From Gammaproteobacteria bacterium (GTDB lineage Bacteria > Pseudomonadota > Gammaproteobacteria > Steroidobacterales > Woeseiaceae), in NCBI GenBank assembly GCA_013151645.1, contig JAADHU010000031.1, forward strand, positions 1 through 64,000: DNA of 64,000 nucleotides, read 5' to 3'. Positions 27,648 to 37,669 of this stretch are shown piece by piece (the first letter of the stretch is position 1; every line of letters starts with the position of its first letter). The notes beneath the pieces were generated by a model. It was given only the letters and a program-made list of their open reading frames with translations, was not told the DNA's origin and did no database searches. The translations under genes and the position numbers were made by a program.

Positions 27648-29282
27648 CTACTCCGCAGCCGGAATATATCGATGGTTGCCAATGTCACTGGCGCCATTTT
27701 TCTCACCACCGTCGGCGATCGCCAGTCTATTGCCGTCGATATCGAATAGAATGGACAGCTGTTCTCCGAAATAGCTCTTGAATTGAGCATCGGACTCTTG
27801 CAGCGTCGAGGTCCCGGTTCCGATCGCCGCACTATCGCGCCGCAAATTGAAATTGCCCTGCGCCGCATCGACGAACCCCGGATCAGCGGCGATGTTTCCG
27901 CGGCCTCTTGTCCGGTTATTCAGGTTGGCAGAGGTCGACGCCTTTGTTGGATTCCTGCCCCATCGGAACGGTATTGATTTTCCGTTATTCCAGAATATAT
28001 TGTTACGAATACTGCTTTGTCTGGCTACGTCGACGCCTACGTCGAGATATAGGCCGCGAATGTTCGCGAATATGTTGTTTTCGATTGTTAACTCAAAGTT
28101 GTCCCGCCAAAATTGATCGATGCCCGTCTCAGCTCCGTAGATGGTATTGCCGATAATTGTCAGGGGCTGGCCATTCTTTTCGAGAGAAATGGCTCTTCCG
28201 GAAACATTGGAGATTTGGTTGCCGACGATCCATGCGCCATAAACCTCCTCGACGCGAATGCCTTGAGCAGATTTGGAGACGTTATTGAACAGGATCCACG
28301 GGTTGGTCGGTGCGCCGTCCGATCCGATTACGATCGCGCTACCATCTGATCCGCTACTGTAGACACCGCAGAATGAGTCGTCGTCGAAGCACCATCGGAC
28401 GTCGGGGCGTGCGACTTTGTAGCCGTACATTGTATTTTGGGAAATAATGATATTTTCGCCGTACTTCAAATCGATCGCATTCTCACGGTCGCTATGCATG
28501 GTATTGCGACCGACATAGACATTACGCGGCGGAGCTTTTCGACATCCGTGGCAGAATTGAATGGCGTCGCCTCCGTTGTGGTGGTAATAGTTGTCGAGGA
28601 TCCAAACTCGGTTTGCGCCTGAGCGTACTGATGTTCCGTGCCTGTCGTCACCCTGATTGTGATGAACGTGATTGTTATAGAAGACGATATCTTCGCCATC
28701 CAGTACCGAGCCATTCTTGCGGGGATGACCGAAGATTTCGAGGTTGCGCATGGCGATAAACTGTCGGCCGTACGGCGCATCACGATTGCCGCCATTTCGT
28801 ACCTGCGTTTTGTTGAATATAAGGTTCTCGATAATGAAATACTTTCCTTGCAATGTTGCGTTTACCGCATTGAAAATCGATGGATATCCCTTGCCATCAT
28901 CCACGCCACGCAAAAAAACCGGTTTCTCCAAAGTACCGTTCGCGTTAATCGCTATTTTATTGCCATGGTAGTCATAGGGACCGCCGTGGACCTCCACCAC
29001 CGTGCCCGCCTTGGATATGTCAGTCGGTATGTCGCAACGGGGTTTTTTCTCTGTAGCGGGACCCCAATTGCTGCAATTCGACGCGCTGTTATCTACGTAG
29101 ATCGTATACGGTCCATTCCCCGCATCGCGGTATCCCTCTTGTCCATCGTAAATCCGATGAGTTTCCTTTATGCCAAACGGGGGAGAGGGTATAGCGATCG
29201 GCGGGCTCCATTCGACTGGTTCAGAGTATGCCGCCATAAAGGGCGCGACGAGGCAGAACACGGCGATAACTAGTTTTCCCAT
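27648..29282 (-). CDS. Secreted right-handed beta-helix protein (putative polysaccharide lyase/epimerase-like)
   Basis: This 544-residue protein has a signal peptide (about 21 residues, ending FMAAYS). A parallel beta-helix of repeated NxI/NxxF-type coils covers most of the chain. Such folds occur in polysaccharide lyases, epimerases and tail-spike-like proteins, so a role in trimming or modifying the exopolysaccharide is plausible but unproven. Distinct blocks are HHNQGDDRHG near 220, DRENAIDLKYGENIIISQN near 290, and WCFDDDSFCGVYSSGSDGSA near 320. The same blocks appear in the lipoprotein at 46921, showing the two are paralogues. It is on the minus strand, downstream of the polymerase gene. 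Confidence 0.75.
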   Translation of the reverse strand: MGKLVIAVFCLVAPFMAAYSEPVEWSPPIAIPSPPFGIKETHRIYDGQEGYRDAGNGPYTIYVDNSASNCSNWGPATEKKPRCDIPTDISKAGTVVEVHGGPYDYHGNKIAINANGTLEKPVFLRGVDDGKGYPSIFNAVNATLQGKYFIIENLIFNKTQVRNGGNRDAPYGRQFIAMRNLEIFGHPRKNGSVLDGEDIVFYNNHVHHNQGDDRHGTSVRSGANRVWILDNYYHHNGGDAIQFCHGCRKAPPRNVYVGRNTMHSDRENAIDLKYGENIIISQNTMYGYKVARPDVRWCFDDDSFCGVYSSGSDGSAIVIGSDGAPTNPWILFNNVSKSAQGIRVEEVYGAWIVGNQISNVSGRAISLEKNGQPLTIIGNTIYGAETGIDQFWRDNFELTIENNIFANIRGLYLDVGVDVARQSSIRNNIFWNNGKSIPFRWGRNPTKASTSANLNNRTRGRGNIAADPGFVDAAQGNFNLRRDSAAIGTGTSTLQESDAQFKSYFGEQLSILFDIDGNRLAIADGGEKNGASDIGNHRYIPAAE

Positions 29283-29400
29283 TTGACACTCCGGGCCGCG
29301 ATTCTGGTTGAAATGCGACTATTGCTACAAAAAATACTACGCTGTCTTTGACGTCGGTCCGACGCAAAAAGTTTAATGTTTATGTCAGGATTCTGCGCCA

Positions 29401-30858
29401 TCATTCAATATAGGTGCGCGCGGCTGTTGGTCGATTTCGCCGATTGTCAGAGACTATCGGCGCGAGTTCGGAACCGATGGCATCCTTTTCTCGCATGATG
29501 TATGCGCGCATCGCCAGCCCGATAACGGCCCACATGATCACTACGCCGGCACGCGGATAAAACGATTGCGCGCCGATTGATGCGACCAGTTGGCCGGCAA
29601 TATATGCTAGAGCTATGCCTCCAGTTGCAGTATAGAGCGGCGAGTCTTTGTCGCGGAACATTATTGCGCTTTGTTTCAGGATTACAAAAAAGAACCAGAA
29701 TACAGGTAATGCACCGACGAGGCCGTTATCGATGAGAAACTCAAGATAGGCGTTGTGAGGGTGTGGGAATCCCTTGCCTTTCACGGGGTAAAGTCGGCGA
29801 ATCTCCAAGCTGGCCCCGGAGGTAAAAAAGCCCTTTCGACCGTAGCCAAAAAGTGGCGCATCGCCTATCGCGCCAATGACACTCGGCCAGATCAAAATTC
29901 GATCAGAGGTTATGGCTGCGTAATCGTTGTTTCCGTCACCAAAAGTAGCCGACTCGAAGCGAGACTGTTCTCCAAATCCCTGGAACATTCTATCGCGCAC
30001 GGCGGGTACGAGGGATACCACGGCGAGCACCAGTATTGGCATAGCGAGCACGAGTTTTCGCCAACGTAAGGCGGACAGCAGCAATGCCACCGCAGCCCAC
30101 GAGACATATCCGGTACGGCCTCCGGTGAGCGCGAGCGACAAGATAAGAATCATGCCGATGCCTGTGAACGTCCATAACCAGAACTTGTTAGGCGCCAGTA
30201 CGCGGCTCACAAAAAATGCCCAGCTGGCGCTGGCCATCATGGCCGCCAGGTCCACACGGTGATAGCCAATTGATCGGTCTAGCACCCGCAACGCGCGCTC
30301 ACTCAGGGCATCACCATCGGAGAGATCGCTGAGCGGCATCCACCGGATGATCTGAATACCGAGAAAGAAGGACGCCAACAGACAGGCACCGAGTCCCCAC
30401 AGGAGGCGAGAACGTGTATTGCAACCGTGAAATATGAGTAAGCCCGGGACGACGTATTTCAGGGAGTTCAGCAGATCATCGATGAACAGTTCGCTGAGCG
30501 TCGGGATATTCTTGCCGGTGGAGTAGTAAAATTCCCGAATACTGCCCATTCCGTCCGTCATTCTGTAGAAACCGACGAAAACGACCGCAATGTAGATAAA
30601 CAATAGCCAACGGATCTGCCTGGAAAAATCCCAGGTCAGTTGTTCCCGTCGAGCATTAATCATCCACGCGATGACAATGAACACGATCAGGACATTCCAC
30701 GGGTTAAGGCCGGTAATACCCAGCATCTGGCGTGGCATGTCATACCTTTCGATAAACGCCATCAATACCAGTAAACCGCACAGACTTCGGTACCAGTCAC
30801 GAAACGCATAAACCGAAAGGACAAGAATGACCAGTGTCAGTAGAGTGTAGCGAATCAT
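29401..30858 (-). CDS. O-antigen ligase/polymerase-like membrane protein (Wzy/WaaL family)
   Basis: This 485-residue inner-membrane protein has about 11-12 hydrophobic segments and one long periplasmic loop in the C-terminal half, with RLYPVKGKGFPHPHNAYLEF. That H-N-x-x-L/Y-E pattern is the hallmark of O-antigen ligase-type enzymes. In an exopolysaccharide locus it is most likely the Wzy-like polymerase. It is transcribed together with the beta-helix gene downstream (118 bp apart) and is divergent from the sulfotransferase at 31201. The ATG at 30858 starts directly in a hydrophobic helix. Confidence 0.85.
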   Translation of the reverse strand: MIRYTLLTLVILVLSVYAFRDWYRSLCGLLVLMAFIERYDMPRQMLGITGLNPWNVLIVFIVIAWMINARREQLTWDFSRQIRWLLFIYIAVVFVGFYRMTDGMGSIREFYYSTGKNIPTLSELFIDDLLNSLKYVVPGLLIFHGCNTRSRLLWGLGACLLASFFLGIQIIRWMPLSDLSDGDALSERALRVLDRSIGYHRVDLAAMMASASWAFFVSRVLAPNKFWLWTFTGIGMILILSLALTGGRTGYVSWAAVALLLSALRWRKLVLAMPILVLAVVSLVPAVRDRMFQGFGEQSRFESATFGDGNNDYAAITSDRILIWPSVIGAIGDAPLFGYGRKGFFTSGASLEIRRLYPVKGKGFPHPHNAYLEFLIDNGLVGALPVFWFFFVILKQSAIMFRDKDSPLYTATGGIALAYIAGQLVASIGAQSFYPRAGVVIMWAVIGLAMRAYIMREKDAIGSELAPIVSDNRRNRPTAARTYIE

Positions 30859-31200
30859 ATGCGGTTCATCGGGTCTCGATCAGGATGTGAATTGCGGGAG
30901 TACGTAGAGCTGAATATACTACTCGGAATGCGCTGCTTTTTTGGTCAGAGTAAGACCTTGATATCGTCGCAGAAAAACAGCAGTTCGTCACACTATAGCG
31001 TCACGTTTTGATGTGTAATACCGCACTTCGATATACTAACGGTGAATGGTGAAAAAGTCGGTCTGTCAGGTGACAATTGGGACGGTCCCTGTCGAAATAT
31101 CCGATTTCCGGGAATCCCCAATGGAGTAATTTCCCTGAGATTTAGCACTATTTGCGCAACTACACTATATTAATTATTGAAAAGCACGGATCCGATCATA
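30859..31200. promoter_or_regulatory. Divergent promoter region between polymerase and sulfotransferase genes
   Basis: The 342-bp gap between divergent genes must hold two promoters. It is richer in A+T than the flanking genes, especially near 31160-31180 just before the sulfotransferase. No ORF with coding character, RNA gene or repeat was seen. Confidence 0.45.
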
Positions 31201-32235
31201 ATGTCAAATAGGAGTGTCGGGCAGGCGCAGTGTCCAAAGTACGTTTATATCGCCGGTCGCGGACATTCCGGTTCCACATTGCTCACGTTACTTCTGGCGC
31301 GTCACCCGAAGGTCGCTGCAATCGGAGAACTGGCGAACCTTTCTCTGCAAATGGCGCGCGACGAAAGTACACGTTGGGTGGGCCGCTGTAGTTGCGGGGA
31401 ACGCCCGTTTGAATGTGATGTGTGGGGGAAGGTTCTGCGCGAGATTGGTGAGGAAGAAGGCGTCGATCTCGAAAAACACCCGTTTTCATGGAAAATCTCG
31501 GACGTTGGCATGGAGGAAGAATTCCGGCATACAGCGTTCATCCGAGTCCCGCTCGTCTGGGCAAGAAATCGATGCTGGCGACTGCTTCGCTATTTGCAAT
31601 ACCTGTCTCCGGCGGGAATCAAACAACTATTCGGTTTTTACAAGCCGCAAAAAACATGGGCAGAAAATCGTAGCACGCTTGTGACGAAATTCGCCACGGT
31701 TTGCAATGTTGATGCCACTATCGATGCATCCAAAGACCCGTTGGATATGCTCGATATTTTCTATAACGCGACGGTACCCGTTAAAATAATATTTCTCACC
31801 AGAGATTGTCGTGGCAATGTCTGGTCTATGCTTAAGCGCCTTGCAGCCGGGGAGCGACGAAGCGAGAGGGTTGTTTCCGCCAGCAGGGAGTGGGTGCAGG
31901 TGAATGGGAGAATCTGGCGCCTGGTCAGTGATTTGCCGAAGTCGAATTGGTTGCATATCCGCTACGAGGATATGTGCAGTCATCCGGATGAAACGATGAA
32001 GAGCTTGTTCGAATTCATTGGGCTTGACTCGTTCGATGTGTCCGGTGTGCCATCCGGACCCGAGGGCGGTGCCGACCATGGGCACACAGTGGGCGGGAAC
32101 CGGATACGGTTTTCGAATGAAAAATTGAATATTCGTGAAGATCGGGCGTGGCGCGAAAAATTGACTGCCGAAGAACTCGACTTGATTGTAAAAATCGCCG
32201 GACCACTGGCCCGAGACCTCGGGTATGATCTTTAA
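31201..32235 (+). CDS. Sulfotransferase family protein (third of three)
   Basis: This protein of 344 residues has the PAPS P-loop IAGRGHSGSTLLTLLLARH and the 3'-phosphate region with ASKDPLDML and FLTRDCRGNVWSML. The frame opens at TTG 31177, but ATG 31201 (MSNRSVGQAQ) is the better start. Near residue 60 a Cys pattern (RCSCGERPFECDVW) parallels that of the sulfotransferase at 20511. A heparinase-like gene follows, as would suit sulfated uronic-acid polymers. The likely role is sulfation of the exopolysaccharide. Confidence 0.86.
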   Translation: MSNRSVGQAQCPKYVYIAGRGHSGSTLLTLLLARHPKVAAIGELANLSLQMARDESTRWVGRCSCGERPFECDVWGKVLREIGEEEGVDLEKHPFSWKISDVGMEEEFRHTAFIRVPLVWARNRCWRLLRYLQYLSPAGIKQLFGFYKPQKTWAENRSTLVTKFATVCNVDATIDASKDPLDMLDIFYNATVPVKIIFLTRDCRGNVWSMLKRLAAGERRSERVVSASREWVQVNGRIWRLVSDLPKSNWLHIRYEDMCSHPDETMKSLFEFIGLDSFDVSGVPSGPEGGADHGHTVGGNRIRFSNEKLNIREDRAWREKLTAEELDLIVKIAGPLARDLGYDL

Positions 32236-32302
32236 GAAGGACCCTCGTGGCGCCGAGTAAATCGGTCGACACTATCGAAGAGGTTCCCGTCGGGAAAAAA
32301 TA

Positions 32303-34303
32303 ATGCAAAAACCGAGTTGGTACCTGCATCGACTGAGATCGATGAATGCGTCGGAAATACTGTGGCGAATGAGAGGCGTGGTTTCTGCAAATATTGACCT
32401 GGTTCGGATTCCACTGCGGATGTACCCGAAGGTGGATGTTACCGGCACCCTATCGGTCAGCCGGTTCACCGGTGGATTCGAGTGTAGTCCTGTTGCGACG
32501 GAATCAAGTATGGACTGGGGGAGCGAGCCCTTGCGTTCATGGCGAGACCGGCTGGTTCACAAGGCGGATGCGATTCTTGCGAACCGATTGAGTTTTTTCG
32601 ATCTGGTTGATCAGGACGTCGACGATCCGGTTAACTGGCACACGGACTTTTCGTCCGGCAAGACAGCAGCTCTTAAATTATCTGGCCTGATTGACTACAG
32701 GAACTTTGATGATGTAGGTGATTGCAAACTGGTTTGGGAACCGAATCGACACCACCAGCTTGTGGTGCTGGCGCGTGCATACGTAGCTACCTCTGACAAG
32801 CGATATGCCATTAAGATCGCGGACTTAATGAGCGAGTGGTTGGACAGCAATCCGTTCGGCTACGGGATGAATTGGAAAAGCCCGCTAGAGGTGGGTATTC
32901 GCCTTATTAACTGGGTTTGGGCAATCGAACTAAGCAAAGAGGCGAACGTTTTTTCCGCCGAACTGTGGAGTCGCGTGCTAGAGAGCATCTATCTCGCAAT
33001 GTGGGACTTACAGCGTAAGTTTTCGCAAGGATCTTCAGCGAACAATCATCTTATTGGTGAGGCGGCGGGGGTCTTCATTGCCACGAGCTATTTCTCCGAA
33101 TTTGCAGACATCGGTAAGTGGAGAGAGGAAAGTCAGAAAATTCTCGAGGAACAAATTCAACTGCAAAGCTATTCGGACGGATGTACCCGTGAACATGCAT
33201 TCGGATATCAGTTCTTCGTTATTCAGTTTCTGACGCAGAGCCTCCTGGCGGGGAATCAAACAGGTCGACCGTTTTCTCCGCAGTTTCAAAGCAGGCTTCA
33301 TCAAATGTATCGATTTATGGCCGAGTTGTGTGCCGACACCGGCGGCCCTCCGAATTTCGGCGATGCAGACGATGGCTATGTTCTGGATCTGGGTGACCTG
33401 CCGGAACAAGCGAAGCAACTGTTGGCCGTTGGCGCACAGTTATTCGATGACGAGAGTCTGGTCATTGGAGAGGAGTCAGAGACAGCGTTCTGGCTGTTTG
33501 GAAAACAAACTGTGGGTGCTCCGACCGCGCACGAGAAGACAGAAAGTATGCCGTTCAAAGAATCCGGTTACTATATTCTAAGAGCAGGCAATGCAGGAAA
33601 GCAGGGATGCGATAACGTCAGCGTGTTTTTCGATTGTGCCGATCTAGGGTACGGTTCGATAGCAGCGCACGGTCACGCCGATTGCCTGAGTTTTACCTTA
33701 GCAGTTGGCGACCAGGAGATTTTCGTGGACTCCGGAACCTACGACTATTTTACCCATCCGGAATGGCGGGAGTATTTCCGCTCTACTCGTGCCCACAATA
33801 CGCTGGCAGTGGATGGGCAATGCCAGTCGGAGTCGCTTGGCCCGTTTATCTGGGGCCAACGCGCGGAAGCTAAACTGCTTGACTGGCAAGACGACAATCA
33901 GCGGACAACCGTAAGCGGAGAACATAGCGGTTACCTTAGGTTACCAGACCCCACTGTTCATCGACGCACGTTGACGCTCCACAAGGATTCGGGGAGATTG
34001 GAGATTCGTGACAGACTGGTCGCGAAGCAACAGCACAATGTCAGAATATACTTTCATACGGCACCCGGAACCGAATTGGACGAACGACCGAATGGCGACG
34101 TAGTTGTCAAGCGCGGGTCCATCGAGTTACTGGTCGAGTCAGATGGCGGCCGACTGCGTGTTTTCTACGCGGATGAAACCGGGCCGATTGACTGGATAAG
34201 TGATGGCTATCACCGAAAGAAGAAAAGCGGCTGTATCGTCCTGGAACTGGAAGTCGGTGGCGACACAGACATACTGACGCAAATTCGGTTCAAGGCTACG
34301 TAA
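32303..34303 (+). CDS. Heparinase II/III family protein
   Basis: This 666-residue protein has the alpha/alpha-barrel plus C-terminal beta-sheet architecture of heparinase II/III-type lyases. It has helical toroid text (WHTDFSSGK; SSANNHLIGEAAG near 247) followed by GHADCLSFTLAVGDQEIFVD and TRAHNTLAVDG near 470-510. His and Tyr residues in these blocks match the expected catalytic region. No signal peptide is obvious, which is common for the members encoded in exopolysaccharide loci. It may cleave or edit a uronic-acid-containing polymer, so chain-length control or release is a reasonable guess. It lies 67 bp after the sulfotransferase. Confidence 0.85.
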   Translation: MQKPSWYLHRLRSMNASEILWRMRGVVSANIDLVRIPLRMYPKVDVTGTLSVSRFTGGFECSPVATESSMDWGSEPLRSWRDRLVHKADAILANRLSFFDLVDQDVDDPVNWHTDFSSGKTAALKLSGLIDYRNFDDVGDCKLVWEPNRHHQLVVLARAYVATSDKRYAIKIADLMSEWLDSNPFGYGMNWKSPLEVGIRLINWVWAIELSKEANVFSAELWSRVLESIYLAMWDLQRKFSQGSSANNHLIGEAAGVFIATSYFSEFADIGKWREESQKILEEQIQLQSYSDGCTREHAFGYQFFVIQFLTQSLLAGNQTGRPFSPQFQSRLHQMYRFMAELCADTGGPPNFGDADDGYVLDLGDLPEQAKQLLAVGAQLFDDESLVIGEESETAFWLFGKQTVGAPTAHEKTESMPFKESGYYILRAGNAGKQGCDNVSVFFDCADLGYGSIAAHGHADCLSFTLAVGDQEIFVDSGTYDYFTHPEWREYFRSTRAHNTLAVDGQCQSESLGPFIWGQRAEAKLLDWQDDNQRTTVSGEHSGYLRLPDPTVHRRTLTLHKDSGRLEIRDRLVAKQQHNVRIYFHTAPGTELDERPNGDVVVKRGSIELLVESDGGRLRVFYADETGPIDWISDGYHRKKKSGCIVLELEVGGDTDILTQIRFKAT

Positions 34304-34368
34304 GGGCGGATTTCATTGCGGGGCGGGTGCCTCACAATTTCCTCAGATCGAATCCCGTCGAGACCTTG

Positions 34369-35481
34369 CTAGGCAGCGTTACCCGGCGTCTTCAGGAAAC
34401 GCCCATTGGGCCATAGCGGTAGAGCATGCAGCGACAAGCTTGCAAGACGCTTATTCGTCACAAATAAATCGCAACCGCTTCGCTCCAGCGCTCCCCATCG
34501 CTTCTTGTGGCTGGAATATCCGCCAAGAAAATCATACTCTGAAACGCCTCGATTGCACAAATTCTGAATGACGTGGACCCGGAGGGCTGATCCGGCCCCG
34601 GCTGAATAATCCGGATCGATACCCTCCAGAAGCTGAGAAAAAACATCGTTGTATATAAACCCGTATTGCGCGGCGACGGGTCTGCCGTCTATCTGCAATA
34701 TATACAATTTCAGCCATCCTTCATTGAGCGCCCTTGATGCGAATAGATCATGAAACTTCTTGAGCATCGGCAGTTTGGCAAATGATCCGCGTTGACCGAG
34801 TTGGTTCCATCGCTTTTGGTGAAGCTCCGTCAGAATCAACAACGCGGCCGCGAGATCTTCGTCATTCGACGGTTCCGCGATGTGAGCGGACTGCATTTGA
34901 AGTATGTCCTGGTCCGCGCGTTTCATTGAGCGCCGTTGATTGGCCGATGCGTTCGCAAGAAAGTCTTCGAACGTATCGGGTAGTGGCAGGTAACTGAACG
35001 GTTTCGTTCGGCCGCGGAGCGATAGTTGAGACTGATCGATAGTATCGACGACAACTCGTGAACCGGCAGACCACTGTGGAAAATCATGCAGCCAAACGAA
35101 GTCCCACTCTTCTCGGTGTTGATGCAGGACATTCATCATCTGAGCCAAGACATCGTTTTCGGTGAGTCGATCGACGATGAAGTTACCGTATTCGGCAGCG
35201 GTGTTGTCATCGCCGATTATCCGGAGACAACTGCTGTGAATAGCGCCGAAAAGACGGTATTCGCTTTTGTAAAATGGTGCGATGCCAACCAATCGCCGGT
35301 TCTCATCTCGAATCGCAATGACGAATAACTGGAGGGGCGAACCGCACACTGCCAACCAGGTAGATAACCATTGCCAGGTGAGAAAAATAGTATTGGATCG
35401 ACTTCTTTCCAGGACGCTGTTCCACTCACTTGAGAGTGCGTGCAGTTCGTCGACCGTTCTGAAGATGTCGTACTTCAACAC
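34369..35481 (-). CDS. FemAB-like GNAT acyltransferase (exosortase-associated/CelD type)
   Basis: This 370-residue protein belongs to the GNAT/FemAB group found in exopolysaccharide loci. The C-terminal acyltransferase core shows GRPVAAQYGFIYNDVFSQLLEGIDPDY, then SALRVHVIQN (pyrophosphate-loop equivalent), and DFLGGYSSHKKRWGA. The acyl donor could be acyl-CoA or aminoacyl-tRNA; the sequence does not decide. It is convergent with the heparinase-like gene and has a 508-bp upstream gap, so it is probably monocistronic. Related proteins are common near XrtA, and a role in modifying the polymer or a cell-surface partner is inferred. Confidence 0.78.
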   Translation of the reverse strand: MLKYDIFRTVDELHALSSEWNSVLERSRSNTIFLTWQWLSTWLAVCGSPLQLFVIAIRDENRRLVGIAPFYKSEYRLFGAIHSSCLRIIGDDNTAAEYGNFIVDRLTENDVLAQMMNVLHQHREEWDFVWLHDFPQWSAGSRVVVDTIDQSQLSLRGRTKPFSYLPLPDTFEDFLANASANQRRSMKRADQDILQMQSAHIAEPSNDEDLAAALLILTELHQKRWNQLGQRGSFAKLPMLKKFHDLFASRALNEGWLKLYILQIDGRPVAAQYGFIYNDVFSQLLEGIDPDYSAGAGSALRVHVIQNLCNRGVSEYDFLGGYSSHKKRWGALERSGCDLFVTNKRLASLSLHALPLWPNGRFLKTPGNAA

Positions 35482-35989
35482 GATTGTCCAGACAATCCGC
35501 TGTTCTTAAAGATCGAAGGTGAAGCGTAATCGCTCCTGCAATTCAGATTTCCGTTACGTCGCCCGTTCGATTGACACGATGTGTGTAATGCAGGGTTCAC
35601 GCGCGGCATGTCGGTTGTCGTCCAATTGCCCGATAAATCGATCAGCATATAGTATCATGACGCGATCTGCGTAGAGACACCGTTTGAAGAGTAGAGTGTC
35701 GTCGCCCGAAAATTGTTAACTGTTCGTTTTGAATTGTGTAGATAGTGTTATACAAATCGATCATGATTATCGCCCGGGTGGTTGGCGGTCTGGATACTGA
35801 CCGGGATGAGAGTCGGACTGTGTCGTTTTTCGTCGGATCTTGCCGCTCGCGATTTCTTCGTATTTGCCAGTGCTTCTTGACCGGCTGATTGCTCGCGGGT
35901 TCGAATCTCCGATCGGTGTATCTGGTGATGGAAGCAGGCCGTTGGCCTGGACACGGGGTTATTCAAATGAAACAGGAAAGTGGCCATAG
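35482..35989. promoter_or_regulatory. Divergent region before the small-molecule gene cluster
   Basis: These 508 bp lie between the divergent FemAB-like gene and the GH3-type gene. A T/A-rich stretch near 35721-35755, with TTATAC at 35748-35753, could belong to a promoter for the forward operon, but no good -35 box is paired with it. A minus-strand frame at 35748-35987 has no coding character. No RNA gene or repeat was seen. Confidence 0.4.
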
Positions 35990-37669
35990 ATGATTCGAAA
36001 AACGCAGATCGCCTCAGAGAAGCGGCCGTCCGGGTCGAAGATTGACCAATTTCGCAATCCGCCTACGGGACTGCGAAACGTACAGCAGCAGGTTCTATCC
36101 GAGGTCCTCCGAAGAAATTCAAAGAGTCGGTATGGTCAAGTGCACCAGTTTGAGCAGATCACCGATACCGGCGAATACCGGCGCCTGCCGTTCATGACGT
36201 ACGACCGGGTGGAAGGTGTTGACGCGTACTGGGATGAAGCGGCCAATTTTACGTCGGATCGACTGATTGCCTATTTTTTGACCAGTGGGTCTTCATCGAC
36301 GCCGAAAAGGATACCGGTAACATCGAGTCTGGTGCGTGAAAAGGCCAAGGCGTTCGGTCTTTTTTGGGAAGCTATTTATACAGCTCACCCGAAGCTGAAG
36401 AATGGCTATTTTATTGCCAATTTCGCCGATTCAGGCAGTTCTACGCGAAACTCGGACGGCATTGTTGAGATTGCGGAGACTACCTTCTGGAACCAGCGTA
36501 TGCAGGGTTTTCAGGACTCGTCCAGATGGCCGGCAGGTAAATACCTGACGGCCATCAAGTCGGCGGAGTTGCGTTATTACGCCGCCGCAAGGCTTGCTTT
36601 ACAAAGTCCATTGCACTGCATGATGAGCCTGAACCCAAGCACATTGGTAAAGTTCTGTCACGTAATAGAAGCCCATTCGACGGATCTCGCTCGAGGCATG
36701 CAGGACGGGTTGTGGGGTTTGGCCGAACTGGATTCGAAGATGGATCTCCCTGCGGAACTGACAAACGCACTGCAGAAAAATGCTGAAGCGGCGGGGAAAC
36801 TGACAACGGCCTGCGAGTCTCGGGGCGTCTTCTTCCAGTTACGGGACATTTGGCCGGAATTGGAATTGGTCATTTGTTGGCAATCGGACCTTGTTGAGCC
36901 GTATCTTCGTTTATTGAGACAGTACACCGAAGGCGTTAGCTATCGCGACTATATTACCCAGTCGAGCGAGTGCGTGATTGCCGTTCCGGTTGCAGATGAC
37001 GTTTCGGGCGGTCTGCTCGCATATAGCTCCCACTTCTTTGAATTTATTCCCGAGGATCAGGTCGATAAAGTGTCGCCACAGACCGTTCCTGCGTGGGAAG
37101 TCGAGGTGGGGCGGAAATATGAGGTTGTAGTGACGACCGGAGGCGGCCTCTATCGATATCGTACGGGTGACTGTGTTGCGGTTAACGGTTTCGACGGAGA
37201 AATACCACAGATCGGTTTTCAATACAGGCTTGGCAGGACGTCGAGCATAACCGGGGAAAAACTGACGGAGCAACAGGTCCTTACGGCGCTCCGCGAGGCA
37301 AGGTCACCGAATATCGAGGTTTCGAATATTGTCGTTTTTCCCCGGACGGGTGCTCAGCCACACTACGCGGTCATGTTGCCGAGAACCGCAGTAGACGGTG
37401 GCGATCTCGAAAACGTTTTGGCGAATTGGCTGTCCGTATTCGATCGGGAGTTGGGAAGGGCCAACGGCGAATATAAGGACAAGCGCGAGTCGTTGCGCCT
37501 TGGAGGACCCTGTGTGCTCTTGATCGGTGAAGCCGAATTTGATTCGTTTCAGTCGAAGAACAGGGCCGCTCATGTTGGCGACGATCAATACAAGCCAGGG
37601 GTATTGAGAAAAGATCGCGATCTTGAGCGTGGAATTGGCGCAACTGAAGAATACCGTGCGAATCGTTAA
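35990..37669 (+). CDS. GH3-type acyl-adenylating (amino acid conjugating) enzyme
   Basis: This 559-residue protein has the GH3 auxin-responsive fold of ANL adenylating enzymes. The phosphate loop reads YFLTSGSSSTPKRIPVT near residue 95, the central block is YSSHFFEFIPEDQ near 345, and the YRYRTGDCVAV hinge is near 385. Plant GH3 enzymes join carboxylates to amino acids via acyl-AMP. Bacterial relatives are less studied. It is the first gene of a five-gene run; the next frame overlaps its 3' end, so the genes are co-translated. It may couple the cluster's acid product to an amine. Confidence 0.82.
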   Translation: MIRKTQIASEKRPSGSKIDQFRNPPTGLRNVQQQVLSEVLRRNSKSRYGQVHQFEQITDTGEYRRLPFMTYDRVEGVDAYWDEAANFTSDRLIAYFLTSGSSSTPKRIPVTSSLVREKAKAFGLFWEAIYTAHPKLKNGYFIANFADSGSSTRNSDGIVEIAETTFWNQRMQGFQDSSRWPAGKYLTAIKSAELRYYAAARLALQSPLHCMMSLNPSTLVKFCHVIEAHSTDLARGMQDGLWGLAELDSKMDLPAELTNALQKNAEAAGKLTTACESRGVFFQLRDIWPELELVICWQSDLVEPYLRLLRQYTEGVSYRDYITQSSECVIAVPVADDVSGGLLAYSSHFFEFIPEDQVDKVSPQTVPAWEVEVGRKYEVVVTTGGGLYRYRTGDCVAVNGFDGEIPQIGFQYRLGRTSSITGEKLTEQQVLTALREARSPNIEVSNIVVFPRTGAQPHYAVMLPRTAVDGGDLENVLANWLSVFDRELGRANGEYKDKRESLRLGGPCVLLIGEAEFDSFQSKNRAAHVGDDQYKPGVLRKDRDLERGIGATEEYRANR

